DNA from: Scatavimonas merdipullorum
GTDB taxonomy: Bacteria; Bacillota; Clostridia; Oscillospirales; Acutalibacteraceae
Direction: 5' to 3'
NCBI GenBank assembly: GCA_018712865.1
Contig: DVGH01000046.1
Span: 14,549-78,548, forward strand
DNA: 64,000 bases
This document shows, one piece after another, positions 1-8,175 of the stretch. The notes beneath the pieces are model-generated. The model saw only the letters and a list, made by a program, of their open reading frames with translations. It did no database searches and was not told the origin of the DNA. Made by a program: the position numbers and the translations under genes. Within the stretch, counting starts at the first letter, position 1, and each line of letters starts with the position of its first letter.

Positions 1-243
1 CGAAACAGCGACATTGCGACCTTCGACATACACGACAGGGTGAATTACTCTGTTGTGGAATCCAGGCTCAACATCAACGAGGCGTGTACGGAAATTGAGC
101 TGCGCCTGAAAATTGATACGCAGGTTTGTTCGGTAATGAACTATTTTGAAATTTTTTTAAACCGCATGGTACTTTGCCGGAAAGCTGCACAGCGGCTGCA
201 ATTGAAATTTAAGCTGGTCATCAATGAGCAGCAGCTTTTGTAG
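1..243 (+). CDS. C-terminal part of an unidentified protein (cut by window edge)
   Basis: The frame starting at base 1 is open from the window edge to a TAG ending at 243, giving about 80 residues. An internal GTG at 40 has no ribosome binding site, so this is most likely the tail of a gene that begins outside the window. The segment is mixed charged and hydrophobic, with no transmembrane span and no motif I recognise. A Cys-rich middle (two Cys about 20 residues apart) is the only notable feature. Function unknown. Confidence 0.45.
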   Translation, partial: RNSDIATFDIHDRVNYSVVESRLNINEACTEIELRLKIDTQVCSVMNYFEIFLNRMVLCRKAAQRLQLKFKLVINEQQLL

Positions 244-372
244 GGCGGGTATCAACATGCCAAAAGGGTGCGCAGCGCGGTGACAGACAGGTGTATAAAC
301 GAGAGAAAGTTGTGTTTTTGTAATGCATGCAGAACTTATCCATAGAAAACCATTAAGATTTGGAGGATGCAA

Positions 373-909
373 ATGAAATATATTCAGATCAGGCAATGGC
401 TGACAGCGCTGCTGTTGCTTGTGGCGGCGCTGGTTTTTACAGGTTGCCATACGGAAGACGGCGTACAGCCGCATAGCAGCCAGACAACTGTGGAAGAGAG
501 CGCACAAACGCAGCATGAGCAGGAGAATATTTCCCAAGAGAAAGGCCGGCCGTCCAGCGGCGCGCAGAGTGAAGCTTCTGCGTCTGCAAGCGAGCAGGAA
601 AACACGCCGGTACAGCAGGCCCTTACAGGCGTATGGTCGCCCGTGTCTGCTACAGTGGATGGGCAAGATGCGCCGCAGGTTGCCTTAAACAGCGGTGTTT
701 CGTACCGTTTTGCAGCAGATGGAAGCTTTACCATGCTGATCCATGGGCAAAGCGCAGGAACGGGAACCTATACGGTAAATGGAGAAGAGATCATCTGTGA
801 AATGGATGGAGCGACCCAAACGTTTGCCTATCGGGATGGTACGCTTCGCACGCAATATAACGGAGGCAGCGGTTTGGTGATTACCGTGTATGAAAAAACA
901 GGCAGCTAA
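373..909 (+). CDS. Lipoprotein with lipocalin-like C-terminal domain
   Basis: A secreted, lipid-anchored protein of 178 residues. It has a short basic N-terminus, a hydrophobic stretch at about residues 10-22 and a lipobox ending F-T-G-C, so Cys25 is the predicted diacylglyceryl attachment site. Residues 26-80 are a low-complexity Gln/Glu/Ser-rich linker. The C-terminal 95 residues (G-V-W-S-P onward, alternating polar and hydrophobic strands) look like the small beta-barrel, lipocalin-like domains of clostridial lipoproteins. The start at 373 is preferred over the in-frame ATG at 367 because GGAGG lies at 362-366, too close to the first ATG. Ligand and role are unknown. Confidence 0.75.
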   Translation: MKYIQIRQWLTALLLLVAALVFTGCHTEDGVQPHSSQTTVEESAQTQHEQENISQEKGRPSSGAQSEASASASEQENTPVQQALTGVWSPVSATVDGQDAPQVALNSGVSYRFAADGSFTMLIHGQSAGTGTYTVNGEEIICEMDGATQTFAYRDGTLRTQYNGGSGLVITVYEKTGS

Positions 910-926
910 AAAAGAAAGAGAAACCG

Positions 927-958
927 CGCAGGCGCCTACCTTTTGGTAGGCGCCTGCG
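927..958. terminator. Long perfect hairpin after the lipoprotein gene
   Basis: A 14-bp perfect stem with a TTTT loop lies 18 bases after the lipoprotein stop and 27 bases before the convergent yeiH stop. The T-run is weak on both strands, so it is a probable rather than certain bidirectional terminator. Confidence 0.6.
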
Positions 959-984
959 TATTTAAAAATCTATGCGAAAAAAGC

Positions 985-2013
985 TTACCAGATGCCAAGG
1001 GCATGCTGCATAAAAAGGCTGACCGCCGTAATGGCGACCCAACAGCAAAAACCCATAAAAATGGGTTTTCCGCCGGTTTTTATAAGCTTGACAATATTGG
1101 TGTTCAGACCGATTGCCGCCATCGCCATAATAATCAGAAATTTAGACAGCTCTTTAAACGGCTGAAAGAAAGCAGCACTGACACCGGCGGATATACAGAC
1201 TGTTGTAATCACAGAGGCAAAAATAAAAAACAGAATAAAAAAGGGGAATACCTTTTTTAAATGGAAATCGTTTTTTTGCATATGCCCGGCTTTTTTTGCC
1301 TGGGCCGTGCGCCACAGCGCTAAGATAAGGGTAATGGGAATTATCGCCAGTGTGCGGGTTAGTTTGACGATTGTGGCCTGCTCCAGAGTGTTTGCACCGG
1401 GGTGCATGCCGTCCCAGGCAGAGGAGGCGGCGGTAACGGAGGAGGTGTCGTTGACGGCTGTGCCGGCAAACAGGCCAAAGCCTTCGTTGGAAAGGCCAAG
1501 CATGCCGCCCAATGTGGGAAAGACCAAGGCTGCGATTACGTTAAACAGAAAAATGACCGATATGGACTGTGCAATTTCTTCGTCGTCCGCACCGATGACA
1601 GGCGCAGTTGCCGCAATGGCGGAACCGCCGCAGATAGAGGAGCCAACGCCGACCAAAACGGAAATATTTGCCGACGTGCGCATAAGCTTATAAAGCAGAA
1701 ACGACATAAGCAAGGAGGTGGAGATGGTAGAGATGATGATCGGAAGCGAGGAAGCTCCTACCCGGGCGATTTCAGAAAGGTTCAAACCAAAGCCCAGCAG
1801 AATGACGGCAAGCTGCAAAATTTTTTTTGAGGTGTAAGTGATACCGGCTTGTGTGGCTGTTTTTTGCTTGTAAAACAGCGCAATAACCATACCGGCCAGA
1901 ATCGCGAATACCGGGCCGCCGACAATGGGAAGTACCATACCCAGAAGCCAACAGGGAATGGCGATGATAAGGCAAAGCAAAAAACCGGGGCCAAGTTTTT
2001 GTATGGTGTGCAT
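985..2013 (-). CDS. YeiH family membrane transporter (UPF0324, putative sulfate exporter)
   Basis: An integral membrane protein of 342 residues with about ten hydrophobic segments. It has the Gly-rich motifs of the YeiH/UPF0324 family: G-G-P-V-F near residue 30, G-V-G-S-S-I-C-G-G-S-A-I-A-A near 145, and T-A-V-N-D-T-S-S-V near 195. The family is annotated as putative sulfate exporter, but its substrate is poorly established. The ATG at 2013 is chosen because AGGAGG lies just upstream; the longer frame from 2040 runs across that site. The gene is divergent from a LysR regulator, the same arrangement as the enterobacterial yeiH-yeiE pair, so control by that regulator is likely. Confidence 0.88.
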   Translation of the reverse strand: MHTIQKLGPGFLLCLIIAIPCWLLGMVLPIVGGPVFAILAGMVIALFYKQKTATQAGITYTSKKILQLAVILLGFGLNLSEIARVGASSLPIIISTISTSLLMSFLLYKLMRTSANISVLVGVGSSICGGSAIAATAPVIGADDEEIAQSISVIFLFNVIAALVFPTLGGMLGLSNEGFGLFAGTAVNDTSSVTAASSAWDGMHPGANTLEQATIVKLTRTLAIIPITLILALWRTAQAKKAGHMQKNDFHLKKVFPFFILFFIFASVITTVCISAGVSAAFFQPFKELSKFLIIMAMAAIGLNTNIVKLIKTGGKPIFMGFCCWVAITAVSLFMQHALGIW

Positions 2014-2065
2014 ATGCAATCCCTCCTGATAAAATTCCATGCATTTCCTTTTTCTTTTTTACCCT

Positions 2066-2094
2066 ATCATACAGCTTTCTTGACATTATGTAAA
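2066..2094 (-). promoter_or_regulatory. Promoter of the yeiH-like gene with LysR-type operator sequence nearby
   Basis: Read on the minus strand there is a -35 TTTACA (2089-2094), a 17-base spacer and a -10 TATGAT (2066-2071). Just beyond it, at 2116-2130, lies ATAA-N7-TTAT, the T-N11-A dyad type bound by LysR proteins. Promoter seen directly; operator role inferred. Confidence 0.6.
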
Positions 2095-2152
2095 ATTATG
2101 ATTCTTTATTTTACCATAATTTTATGTTATGCTTATACCGGGAGGGTTGTTT

Positions 2153-3058
2153 ATGCTCGATTTTCGTATAGAAACCTTTTTAGAAGTATGCAGAACCATG
2201 AATTTTACAAAAGCAGCAAAGCGGCTGCATATTACACAGCCGGCCGTTTCGCAGCATATACGCGCGCTGGAACGACAATATAAGACAAAGCTGTTTGCAT
2301 ATGCGGGTAAACAGCTTTGTCTGACGGAAGTGGGACGCATGGTTTTGCAGACTGCCACCACAATGCACCATGACGCGCGGCGTTTGCAGGATGCAGTTGC
2401 GCAGCTTGCGTCCAGCCGACGGATATGCTTTGGGGCTACGCTGACAATTGGGGAATATATTATGCCGGGGCCGCTGCTCCGTCTGCTGGAGCGTGAGCCG
2501 GATACCCGGCTTTGTATGATGGTGGCTAATACGTCGGAGCTTTTGCAGCTGCTCGATCAGGGGGAAATTGACTTTGCAATTGTGGAGGGCTTTTTCCAAA
2601 AACAGGCGTATGAAAGCCTGATTTATCGCACAGAAAAATATTTGGCGGTCTGCGCGCCCGGGTATGCGCATTGCAATACCGTGCAAAAGCTTGAGGACCT
2701 GCTGGAACAACGGCTTTTTGTTCGGGAACCGGGTTCCGGTACGCGTGAGGTACTGCAGCGTGCGCTGGAGGAGCGCAACCTGACAGTAGAAGATTTTCGG
2801 CTGCTGACAGAGCTGGGCAGTTTGAATACCATAAAATCTATGGTATGCGCAGGGGTTGGGATTTCCTTTTTTTATCAGCCTGTGGTGCAAGCCGAGCTGG
2901 ATGCGGGACGTTTGGTGGAAATTCCGTTAAAGGATTTTTCCGTTACGCACGATTTTACCTTTTTGTGGCGAAAAGGAAGTGTTTTTGCCCCCTACTACCG
3001 TCATGTGTTTGACCTTATGCAGCAGGCGTCTTCTGCACCGCTGCAAAAAAAGACTTGA
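2153..3058 (+). CDS. LysR family transcriptional regulator
   Basis: A 301-residue DNA-binding regulator. The N-terminal winged helix-turn-helix shows the LysR signature: F-T-K-A-A-K-R-L, then T-Q-P-A-V-S-Q-H-I-R-A-L-E near residues 15-40. It is followed by a long linker helix and a periplasmic-binding-like effector domain. ATG 2153 follows GGGAGGG by six bases; the in-frame ATG at 2129 lacks such a site. It is transcribed away from the YeiH-like transporter. CysL/YeiE-type regulators are usually paired with yeiH genes, so this is probably the cognate regulator, perhaps sensing a sulfur or carboxylate metabolite. The effector cannot be read from the sequence. Confidence 0.9.
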   Translation: MLDFRIETFLEVCRTMNFTKAAKRLHITQPAVSQHIRALERQYKTKLFAYAGKQLCLTEVGRMVLQTATTMHHDARRLQDAVAQLASSRRICFGATLTIGEYIMPGPLLRLLEREPDTRLCMMVANTSELLQLLDQGEIDFAIVEGFFQKQAYESLIYRTEKYLAVCAPGYAHCNTVQKLEDLLEQRLFVREPGSGTREVLQRALEERNLTVEDFRLLTELGSLNTIKSMVCAGVGISFFYQPVVQAELDAGRLVEIPLKDFSVTHDFTFLWRKGSVFAPYYRHVFDLMQQASSAPLQKKT

Positions 3059-3239
3059 CAGAAACTGTAAATAGGGCTGCTTTTGCACCAGCGGGCAGCT
3101 GTGCTGTATACGCTGGCGTTACTGCAACGGGATGAATTGTTGTAATGTATGGAAAAGAGGTATTGCATTTACACATGGAAAGAAAGGGTACAGGCAAAAT
3201 CTTTGTCCATCTAAAATGGCCCGGAAGGCCTGTGCTTTT

Positions 3240-3683
3240 TTACAGCTTCATTTCAAGATAGACCATATCAACAAGCTGCCTGCCGCCTTCGAAGATAAGG
3301 TGGTCATAGTTGTCTGTAAAAAAGTTCTTTACGCGAAAGGCTTTGCAAAAGCCGCATTTTTCATAAAACGAAATAGTCAGCGGGCTGTCGCCGGTCCCTA
3401 CCCGCAAAATGCGGTACGATTTTTTATAACGCTGCGCAATGTAGCGGACCATAGCCTTTCCGTATCCTTTTCTTTGCCAGGCGGGTTCTACCGCAAGATT
3501 TTTGATTTCTGCAATGCCGTTTCCTTCGTCGGTGACAACACAGACAGCCTTAATGCCTTTATCATCTAAAGCATACAAAGTTCCGCGCGACAGGTAACGG
3601 TCGATCATGCTTTCCTGCTCGTCGGCAAGCAGCAGCAGTTTGAGAAACTGCTTTTTGTTCTGTTTAATCTGATATATTTCCAT
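3240..3683 (-). CDS. GNAT family N-acetyltransferase
   Basis: A 147-residue acetyl-CoA-dependent acyltransferase. The core shows strand beta-4 with A-E-I-K-N-L-A-V, followed by the acetyl-CoA pyrophosphate-binding loop W-Q-R-K-G-Y-G-K-A-M near residues 75-85, and a late S-F-Y-E-K-C-G-F motif typical of GNATs. The start at 3683 has GAGG a few bases upstream; the frame extends to 3698 without a better site. It stands alone between the lysR gene and a convergent lipoprotein gene. Substrate unknown. Confidence 0.85.
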   Translation of the reverse strand: MEIYQIKQNKKQFLKLLLLADEQESMIDRYLSRGTLYALDDKGIKAVCVVTDEGNGIAEIKNLAVEPAWQRKGYGKAMVRYIAQRYKKSYRILRVGTGDSPLTISFYEKCGFCKAFRVKNFFTDNYDHLIFEGGRQLVDMVYLEMKL

Positions 3684-3773
3684 TTGGTTTCCTCGCAATA
3701 TGCATGTGGTTTTCGTGGGATTTGCTTATTTTGCAATGGTTTGCCGGCCTTTGAAAGACAGCTGTGCGGTATT

Positions 3774-3804
3774 AAAAAGGGACGCCTGGCAGGCGTCCCT
3801 TTTT
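3774..3804. terminator. Bidirectional Rho-independent terminator
   Basis: Perfect 13-bp stem (3774-3786 with 3792-3804), 5-base loop and runs of A and T at the two ends, so it works on either strand. It lies 14 bases past the stop of the BtuF-like gene on the minus strand. Confidence 0.85.
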
Positions 3805-3817
3805 GAAAGCGATTTGT

Positions 3818-5074
3818 TTAAGCGGCATCTGTGGCGGCTTGTGTGGATGCTTCGTCCTTTTCCCTTGCAGGGGTTTCCCGCTGAATTGCACTGTCGGAGA
3901 AGAGCACCAGAAGGGTCTGCTCATCGACCGTGCCGTCTGTCCCGTCCAGACCGTTATTTTCTTTAAATTCCCGTACGACGGCTTCTGTGGTTTCTCCAAA
4001 ATAACCGGTGATTTCGTCCAGCGGCCAGTAGTCCAGATCGTCCAGGCGCTGCTGCACGGCAAGAACGTATCCGCGCTTACCGTCTTCGTTATCATCGGGA
4101 TCGTCTGATCCGTCGCCGAGGGTAAAGGTCAGGCCTTCCTGCAGCGTAATGCCGTACTGGTCCGCTACACTACCGTCTGCGCTGGTCTGTCCGCTGCGCA
4201 AAGAGGGATAAATAGCTTCTGCCATCAGCTTTGCGGCCTCCAGCGCACCGGAACCCTGCCGCGTTATAAGGCTCGAGGGGATTTCTACGATCTTACCGCG
4301 CTTATAGGCGGTAAGTTCTTTGTAATCGTCGTTTTGGGCAAGCTGTTCTTTCAGACCCTCGGAGCAGAAAATATATTTGGGATCCTGTTGTGTAAGAATG
4401 GCAAAATCCAGTGTGCCGCCTGTCAGGTCGGAAGCAATATTGACAGCTCCCGCATCCTGGAACAGCTCGTTTGCAAACATATCGCCGGTAACGGCGCTGC
4501 CTTCTATATTGAACAGATAGCAGGCGGTATTGACAACGCTGACCTCCGGTATGCGGCGCGCGTTGTCGTCCAAGGAGGTCAGAATACCGTTGGCGGCGTT
4601 TTCACCAACCGTTGTGCCTGTAATATTGCCGCCCATGACGGCGCCGATCTTTTGATACATAGACGTCAGTTCTTCCCTTGTCTGGGCTAAGACCATACGA
4701 AGGACGGTAATGCCTGCGTCTTCAAATATGGAAAGCTTTTCTGCGGAGAGAGTCTCGTCCGCAAAGATGATATCGGGCGCTATTTGGATCACAGTGCTTG
4801 CGTCCGGGTCGCTCTTGCTGCCCACGGATTGCACAGATTCCAGCACGCTTTGCGTGCACGCATCGGAACGGCCCTTGATTTTGGACTGATATCCGCATGC
4901 GATCAGCATGTCGGCGATGCTGTCAGACAGTGTGATCACGCTTTGAGGAGACTGTGTGATTACGCTGTGGGCGATGGTTACGGGATATTCCTTTTGGCCG
5001 TCGACTGTACTGCATGCCGCAAGAGAAAGCAGCAGGCATGCGATCAGGCATATAGCTACCATTTTTTTAACCAT
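3818..5074 (-). CDS. BtuF-like ABC substrate-binding lipoprotein fused to a peptidoglycan-binding domain
   Basis: An exported protein of 418 residues. The N-terminal hydrophobic segment ends in a lipobox (L-A-A-C, Cys21). Residues about 45-300 follow the class III (cobalamin/siderophore type) binding fold: S-V-I-T-L-S-D-S-I-A-D-M-L near the start, A-P-D-I-I-F-A-D in the first lobe, then a long backbone helix. Residues about 325-390 (G-Y-V-L-A-V-Q-Q-R-L, G-Y-F-G, E-A-V-V-R-E-F) match the PG_binding_1 helical repeat. The fusion suggests a surface protein held to both membrane and wall. No permease or ATPase gene is adjacent. It overlaps the preceding DUF815 gene by eight bases and has GGAGGT eight bases before its ATG, so the two are co-translated. 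Confidence 0.75.
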   Translation of the reverse strand: MVKKMVAICLIACLLLSLAACSTVDGQKEYPVTIAHSVITQSPQSVITLSDSIADMLIACGYQSKIKGRSDACTQSVLESVQSVGSKSDPDASTVIQIAPDIIFADETLSAEKLSIFEDAGITVLRMVLAQTREELTSMYQKIGAVMGGNITGTTVGENAANGILTSLDDNARRIPEVSVVNTACYLFNIEGSAVTGDMFANELFQDAGAVNIASDLTGGTLDFAILTQQDPKYIFCSEGLKEQLAQNDDYKELTAYKRGKIVEIPSSLITRQGSGALEAAKLMAEAIYPSLRSGQTSADGSVADQYGITLQEGLTFTLGDGSDDPDDNEDGKRGYVLAVQQRLDDLDYWPLDEITGYFGETTEAVVREFKENNGLDGTDGTVDEQTLLVLFSDSAIQRETPAREKDEASTQAATDAA

Positions 5075-6329
5075 TTTCTGTGACCTCCGTATTGTTATTG
5101 TGCGTAAATTGCGCGTCTATAAACTGTCTGGCGCAGCGCGGTGAGCGTCCGCCGCGCATAAGCGCCCAGCGCTCTGCGTTGGCAAGCAGCGTTTGTGTGT
5201 CTGTTTGCAGCCCCCGCTGCTGTGCAAGCGCCAAAACAATATCCAGATACCGCTGTTTATCGGGGACGGAAAAATTGACTGAAAGACCAAACCGGTCGGA
5301 AAGGGACAAGCTTTCCTGTATGGAATCGTTGCGGTGCATATCGTCGCCATCGCGGTCGGAAAAGCTTTCTTTTATAAGGTGGCGGCGGTTGGATGTGGCG
5401 TAAATCAACGCGTTCTTCGGACGTGCCGCAAGACCGCCTTCCAAAACCGCCTTGAGCGACGCGTAGCGGTCATCCTGCTTTTGAAAGGATAAATCGTCAA
5501 TATAAATGATAAATTTCATCGGGACACAGGCGATCCTGTCGACCAGCAGCGGAAAATCGTGTAAAGCTTCTTTGGGTATTTCCACAATCCGCAAGCCCTG
5601 CGTGCAATAGCGGTTGACAATTGCTTTGACAGTGGAGGATTTTCCGGTTCCCTTGTCGCCGTACAGCAGGCAATTATTGGCACTCAGGCCGTTTAAAAAG
5701 GCCAGGGTGTTGTCCAAAACAAGACCGCGCTGGTGTTCGTAGCCCTTGAGGTCATCAAGCGTTATGCTGTCTGGGTGCTTTACGGGAAGGATCCCGCCGT
5801 CACGCCAAATAAAGGCCTTATAGCGCGCAAAAAGCCCGCACCCGTTTGCATAGTGAAATGCAGCCGTTTTGGCAAGCCGGTTGGGCTTGTCTGCCAGCTG
5901 TGCAACAGGCTGACCAGGCTTCCAGCGCGGCAGGCTGTCGGCAATTTCTGCAAGCTGGTCCTTATACAGATAATCGGAAAGAATCAGTTCAGGCGAAAGC
6001 AAGCCTGCACATACAATGCTGTCCAGGTCGCGCGCAGCGGCGTTGAGCAGCTCTTTTGGAAGCAGGTGTTCTTTTTTTTGTACGGCAGCCTTTGAAAACG
6101 CGTTTTCATCAAATAATACGGTGCGCGTAATACAGCCGCATACATCGTCTGCAGCGCCCTTGTCGCAAAGCAGGGAAAAAAAGCGGCCCCATGCTTTTAC
6201 AAAATCGTGCGGGTTTGCGCTGTGAGCGCATAAAAGCCTGTGGTATGCACCGGGTACGCTGTGCTGCAGGACCCCCCTGTAAACGGAAAGGGAGGACAAA
6301 AGCAGCGCATATTTTTCTGTGATTGTCAT
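5067..6329 (-). CDS. DUF815 family AAA-type ATPase
   Basis: A 420-residue ATP-binding protein. The Walker A motif is G-D-K-G-T-G-K-S-S-T at about residues 225-235 and the Walker B-like strand is F-I-I-Y-I-D-D-L-S-F. A sensor-like S-N-R-R-H-L segment and a long arginine-containing C-terminal helix are typical of DUF815 proteins. The family is widespread in clostridia and proteobacteria but its role is unsettled. ATG 6329 was chosen over the frame's first ATG at 6413 because family members begin close to the M-T-I-T-E-K segment and an AAGG site precedes it. It is translationally coupled to the BtuF-like lipoprotein downstream. Confidence 0.82.
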   Translation of the reverse strand: MTITEKYALLLSSLSVYRGVLQHSVPGAYHRLLCAHSANPHDFVKAWGRFFSLLCDKGAADDVCGCITRTVLFDENAFSKAAVQKKEHLLPKELLNAAARDLDSIVCAGLLSPELILSDYLYKDQLAEIADSLPRWKPGQPVAQLADKPNRLAKTAAFHYANGCGLFARYKAFIWRDGGILPVKHPDSITLDDLKGYEHQRGLVLDNTLAFLNGLSANNCLLYGDKGTGKSSTVKAIVNRYCTQGLRIVEIPKEALHDFPLLVDRIACVPMKFIIYIDDLSFQKQDDRYASLKAVLEGGLAARPKNALIYATSNRRHLIKESFSDRDGDDMHRNDSIQESLSLSDRFGLSVNFSVPDKQRYLDIVLALAQQRGLQTDTQTLLANAERWALMRGGRSPRCARQFIDAQFTHNNNTEVTENG

Positions 6330-6532
6330 ACTGTGTCTTACCTTCTTCTGCTGCAGACAGCAAAGTGTTTCATCTAACCTATTTATTCTACATTTTTTTT
6401 TGTATGAAGTCAAACCGCAGAAAAAGATTCCCCCAAAATGGTCAAATCATATAGAAGAATGCGGAAAAAACGCGGATATATTGGGGATTTTCCAAAGTTT
6501 TAAAAAAATATGAAAAATTTTTTAAAAAAGGG

Positions 6533-6561
6533 TTGCAATTTAAAAAACAGAATGCTATAAT
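6533..6561 (+). promoter_or_regulatory. Promoter of the 5S rRNA gene
   Basis: TTGCAA at 6533-6538, exactly 17 bases, then TATAAT at 6556-6561, about 30 bases before the 5S sequence. The A/T-rich tract upstream (6480-6530) resembles a UP element. Confidence 0.75.
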
Positions 6562-6592
6562 AGCAAAGCAGTTTGAAAGCTGCCTGATGATA

Positions 6593-6709
<117 letters not shown>

Positions 6710-6720
6710 CCTGAAAGCTT

Positions 6721-6747
6721 CCACCCAGTAGGGTGGTTGTTTTTTTG
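6721..6747 (+). terminator. Terminator of the 5S rRNA gene
   Basis: CCACCC paired with GGGTGG across a short loop, followed directly by TTGTTTTTTT; it begins 11 bases after the mature 3' end. Confidence 0.85.
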
Positions 6748-6769
6748 CCTAAAAACAGTGGAAATTTGT

Positions 6770-6818
6770 AAAAAGCCTGTGAAAGGGATATGTAAAAATC
6801 CTTGTCACAGGCTTTTTA
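6770..6818. terminator. Bidirectional hairpin between 5S rRNA and ychF
   Basis: A 13-bp stem beginning with a run of A and ending in a run of T, extended by an inner AAGGGA/TCCTT stem. It can end the ychF transcript coming from the minus strand. Confidence 0.7.
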
Positions 6819-6884
6819 TTGTAAAGAAAGCCGTACCCAATGAAACAGACAGTGGCAAGCGTTTAAAACGCAATGTGGCTTAGA

Positions 6885-7979
6885 TTATACATTAAAGCGG
6901 AAGAGGACTACGTCGCCATCCTGCATGACGTATTCCTTGCCTTCGCTTCGGACAAGCCCTTTTTCTTTGGCCGCCGCCATGGAGCCGCAAGCGACAAGAT
7001 CGTTAAAAGCGATGACCTCCGCGCGGATAAAGCCGCGCTCAAAATCTGTATGGATTTTGCCTGCCGCCTGTGGCGCTTTGGTTCCCTTTTTGATCGTCCA
7101 TGCCCGAACCTCCTGCTTGCCGGCGGTCAGATAGGAAATCAGGCCCAGCAGAGTATAGCATTCACTGATTAAACGGTCCAGGCCGGACTGTGAAAGCCCC
7201 ACGTCTGCAAGGAACATTGCTTTTTCCTCTTGATCCATGTCGGCAATTTCGGCCTCCAGGCCTGCGCAGATGGGCAAAACGGCCGCATGCTCGAGCTTTG
7301 CCGTTTCGCTGACCTGCAGGTAATAGGGGTTGGAAGCCAGTCCCTGTGAAAAGTCGCTGTCGCTCATATTGGCGGCATAGATGATCGGTTTATTTGTCAA
7401 AAGCGCAACGCTGCTTAAAAGGGCCTGCTCTTCTTCCGTGCAGGGGATAGAGCGCGCCGTTTGTCCTTCGTTGAGCGCTTTAAGCACCCGGTTGAAAAAG
7501 TCAAGCTCTGTCTGGTATTTTTTGTCTGCTTTCAGCAGCTTATGCGTTTTATCGATACGCCGCTGGATCAGCTCAACATCAGAAAGGATCAGTTCCAGAT
7601 TGATGGTTTCTATATCTCTTTTGGGATCTATGCTGCCTTCTACATGAATGATATCGTCGTTATCAAAGCAGCGTACAACGTGGACGATTGCGTCGACTTC
7701 GCGGATATTGGACAGGAATTTATTGCCCAGCCCTTCTCCTTTGGAAGCGCCCCGGACAAGCCCCGCGATATCGACAAATTCTATCGTTGCAGGCGTGTAT
7801 TTTTCCGGCTCATACATCTGGGCAAGGACATCCAGGCGTTTATCCGGCACGGCGACAACGCCAATGTTGGGTTCTATTGTACAAAACGGATAATTGGCAG
7901 ACTGCGCCCCGGCGTTTGTAATCGCGTTAAATAACGTGCTTTTGCCCACGTTTGGCAACCCTACAATTCCTAATTTCAC
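6885..7979 (-). CDS. ychF: Ribosome-binding ATPase YchF (Obg-like)
   Basis: A 364-residue translation-associated P-loop protein of the Obg family. The G1 motif is G-L-P-N-V-G-K-S-T (residues 7-15) and the G3 region reads V-D-I-A-G-L-V. The fourth motif is N-M-S-D instead of the GTPase N-K-x-D, which is why YchF prefers ATP. A coiled-coil insertion (about residues 125-200) and a C-terminal TGS domain follow. Length is as usual for the family. It is monocistronic, with a hairpin downstream, and diverges from the biosynthetic operon that starts at 8176. Confidence 0.97.
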   Translation of the reverse strand: MKLGIVGLPNVGKSTLFNAITNAGAQSANYPFCTIEPNIGVVAVPDKRLDVLAQMYEPEKYTPATIEFVDIAGLVRGASKGEGLGNKFLSNIREVDAIVHVVRCFDNDDIIHVEGSIDPKRDIETINLELILSDVELIQRRIDKTHKLLKADKKYQTELDFFNRVLKALNEGQTARSIPCTEEEQALLSSVALLTNKPIIYAANMSDSDFSQGLASNPYYLQVSETAKLEHAAVLPICAGLEAEIADMDQEEKAMFLADVGLSQSGLDRLISECYTLLGLISYLTAGKQEVRAWTIKKGTKAPQAAGKIHTDFERGFIRAEVIAFNDLVACGSMAAAKEKGLVRSEGKEYVMQDGDVVLFRFNV

Positions 7980-8114
7980 TTTCCTCGTCCTTTCGATAAT
8001 CCTTTAACTACTAATTATACCAAACGCTTCCCTTGATAGCAAGCATTAATTCCCCGCAGGTTCTACTCCTATTGTAGCTCTACATTTGGCACCTTGTCCT
8101 TTTTCCATTTTGTA

Positions 8115-8143
8115 TTGACCCTTATTTCCCGCCATGATAAAAT
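8115..8143 (+). promoter_or_regulatory. Promoter of the ATP-grasp/GH3/ABC operon
   Basis: TTGACC at 8115-8120, 17-base spacer, TAAAAT at 8138-8143. It lies 33 bases before the first start codon, which has AGGAGG at 8164-8169. No other good promoter was seen inside the operon, so its five genes probably form one transcript. Confidence 0.75.
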
Positions 8144-8175
8144 AAACATAAGTATACTGTATTAGGAGGCAAAAA

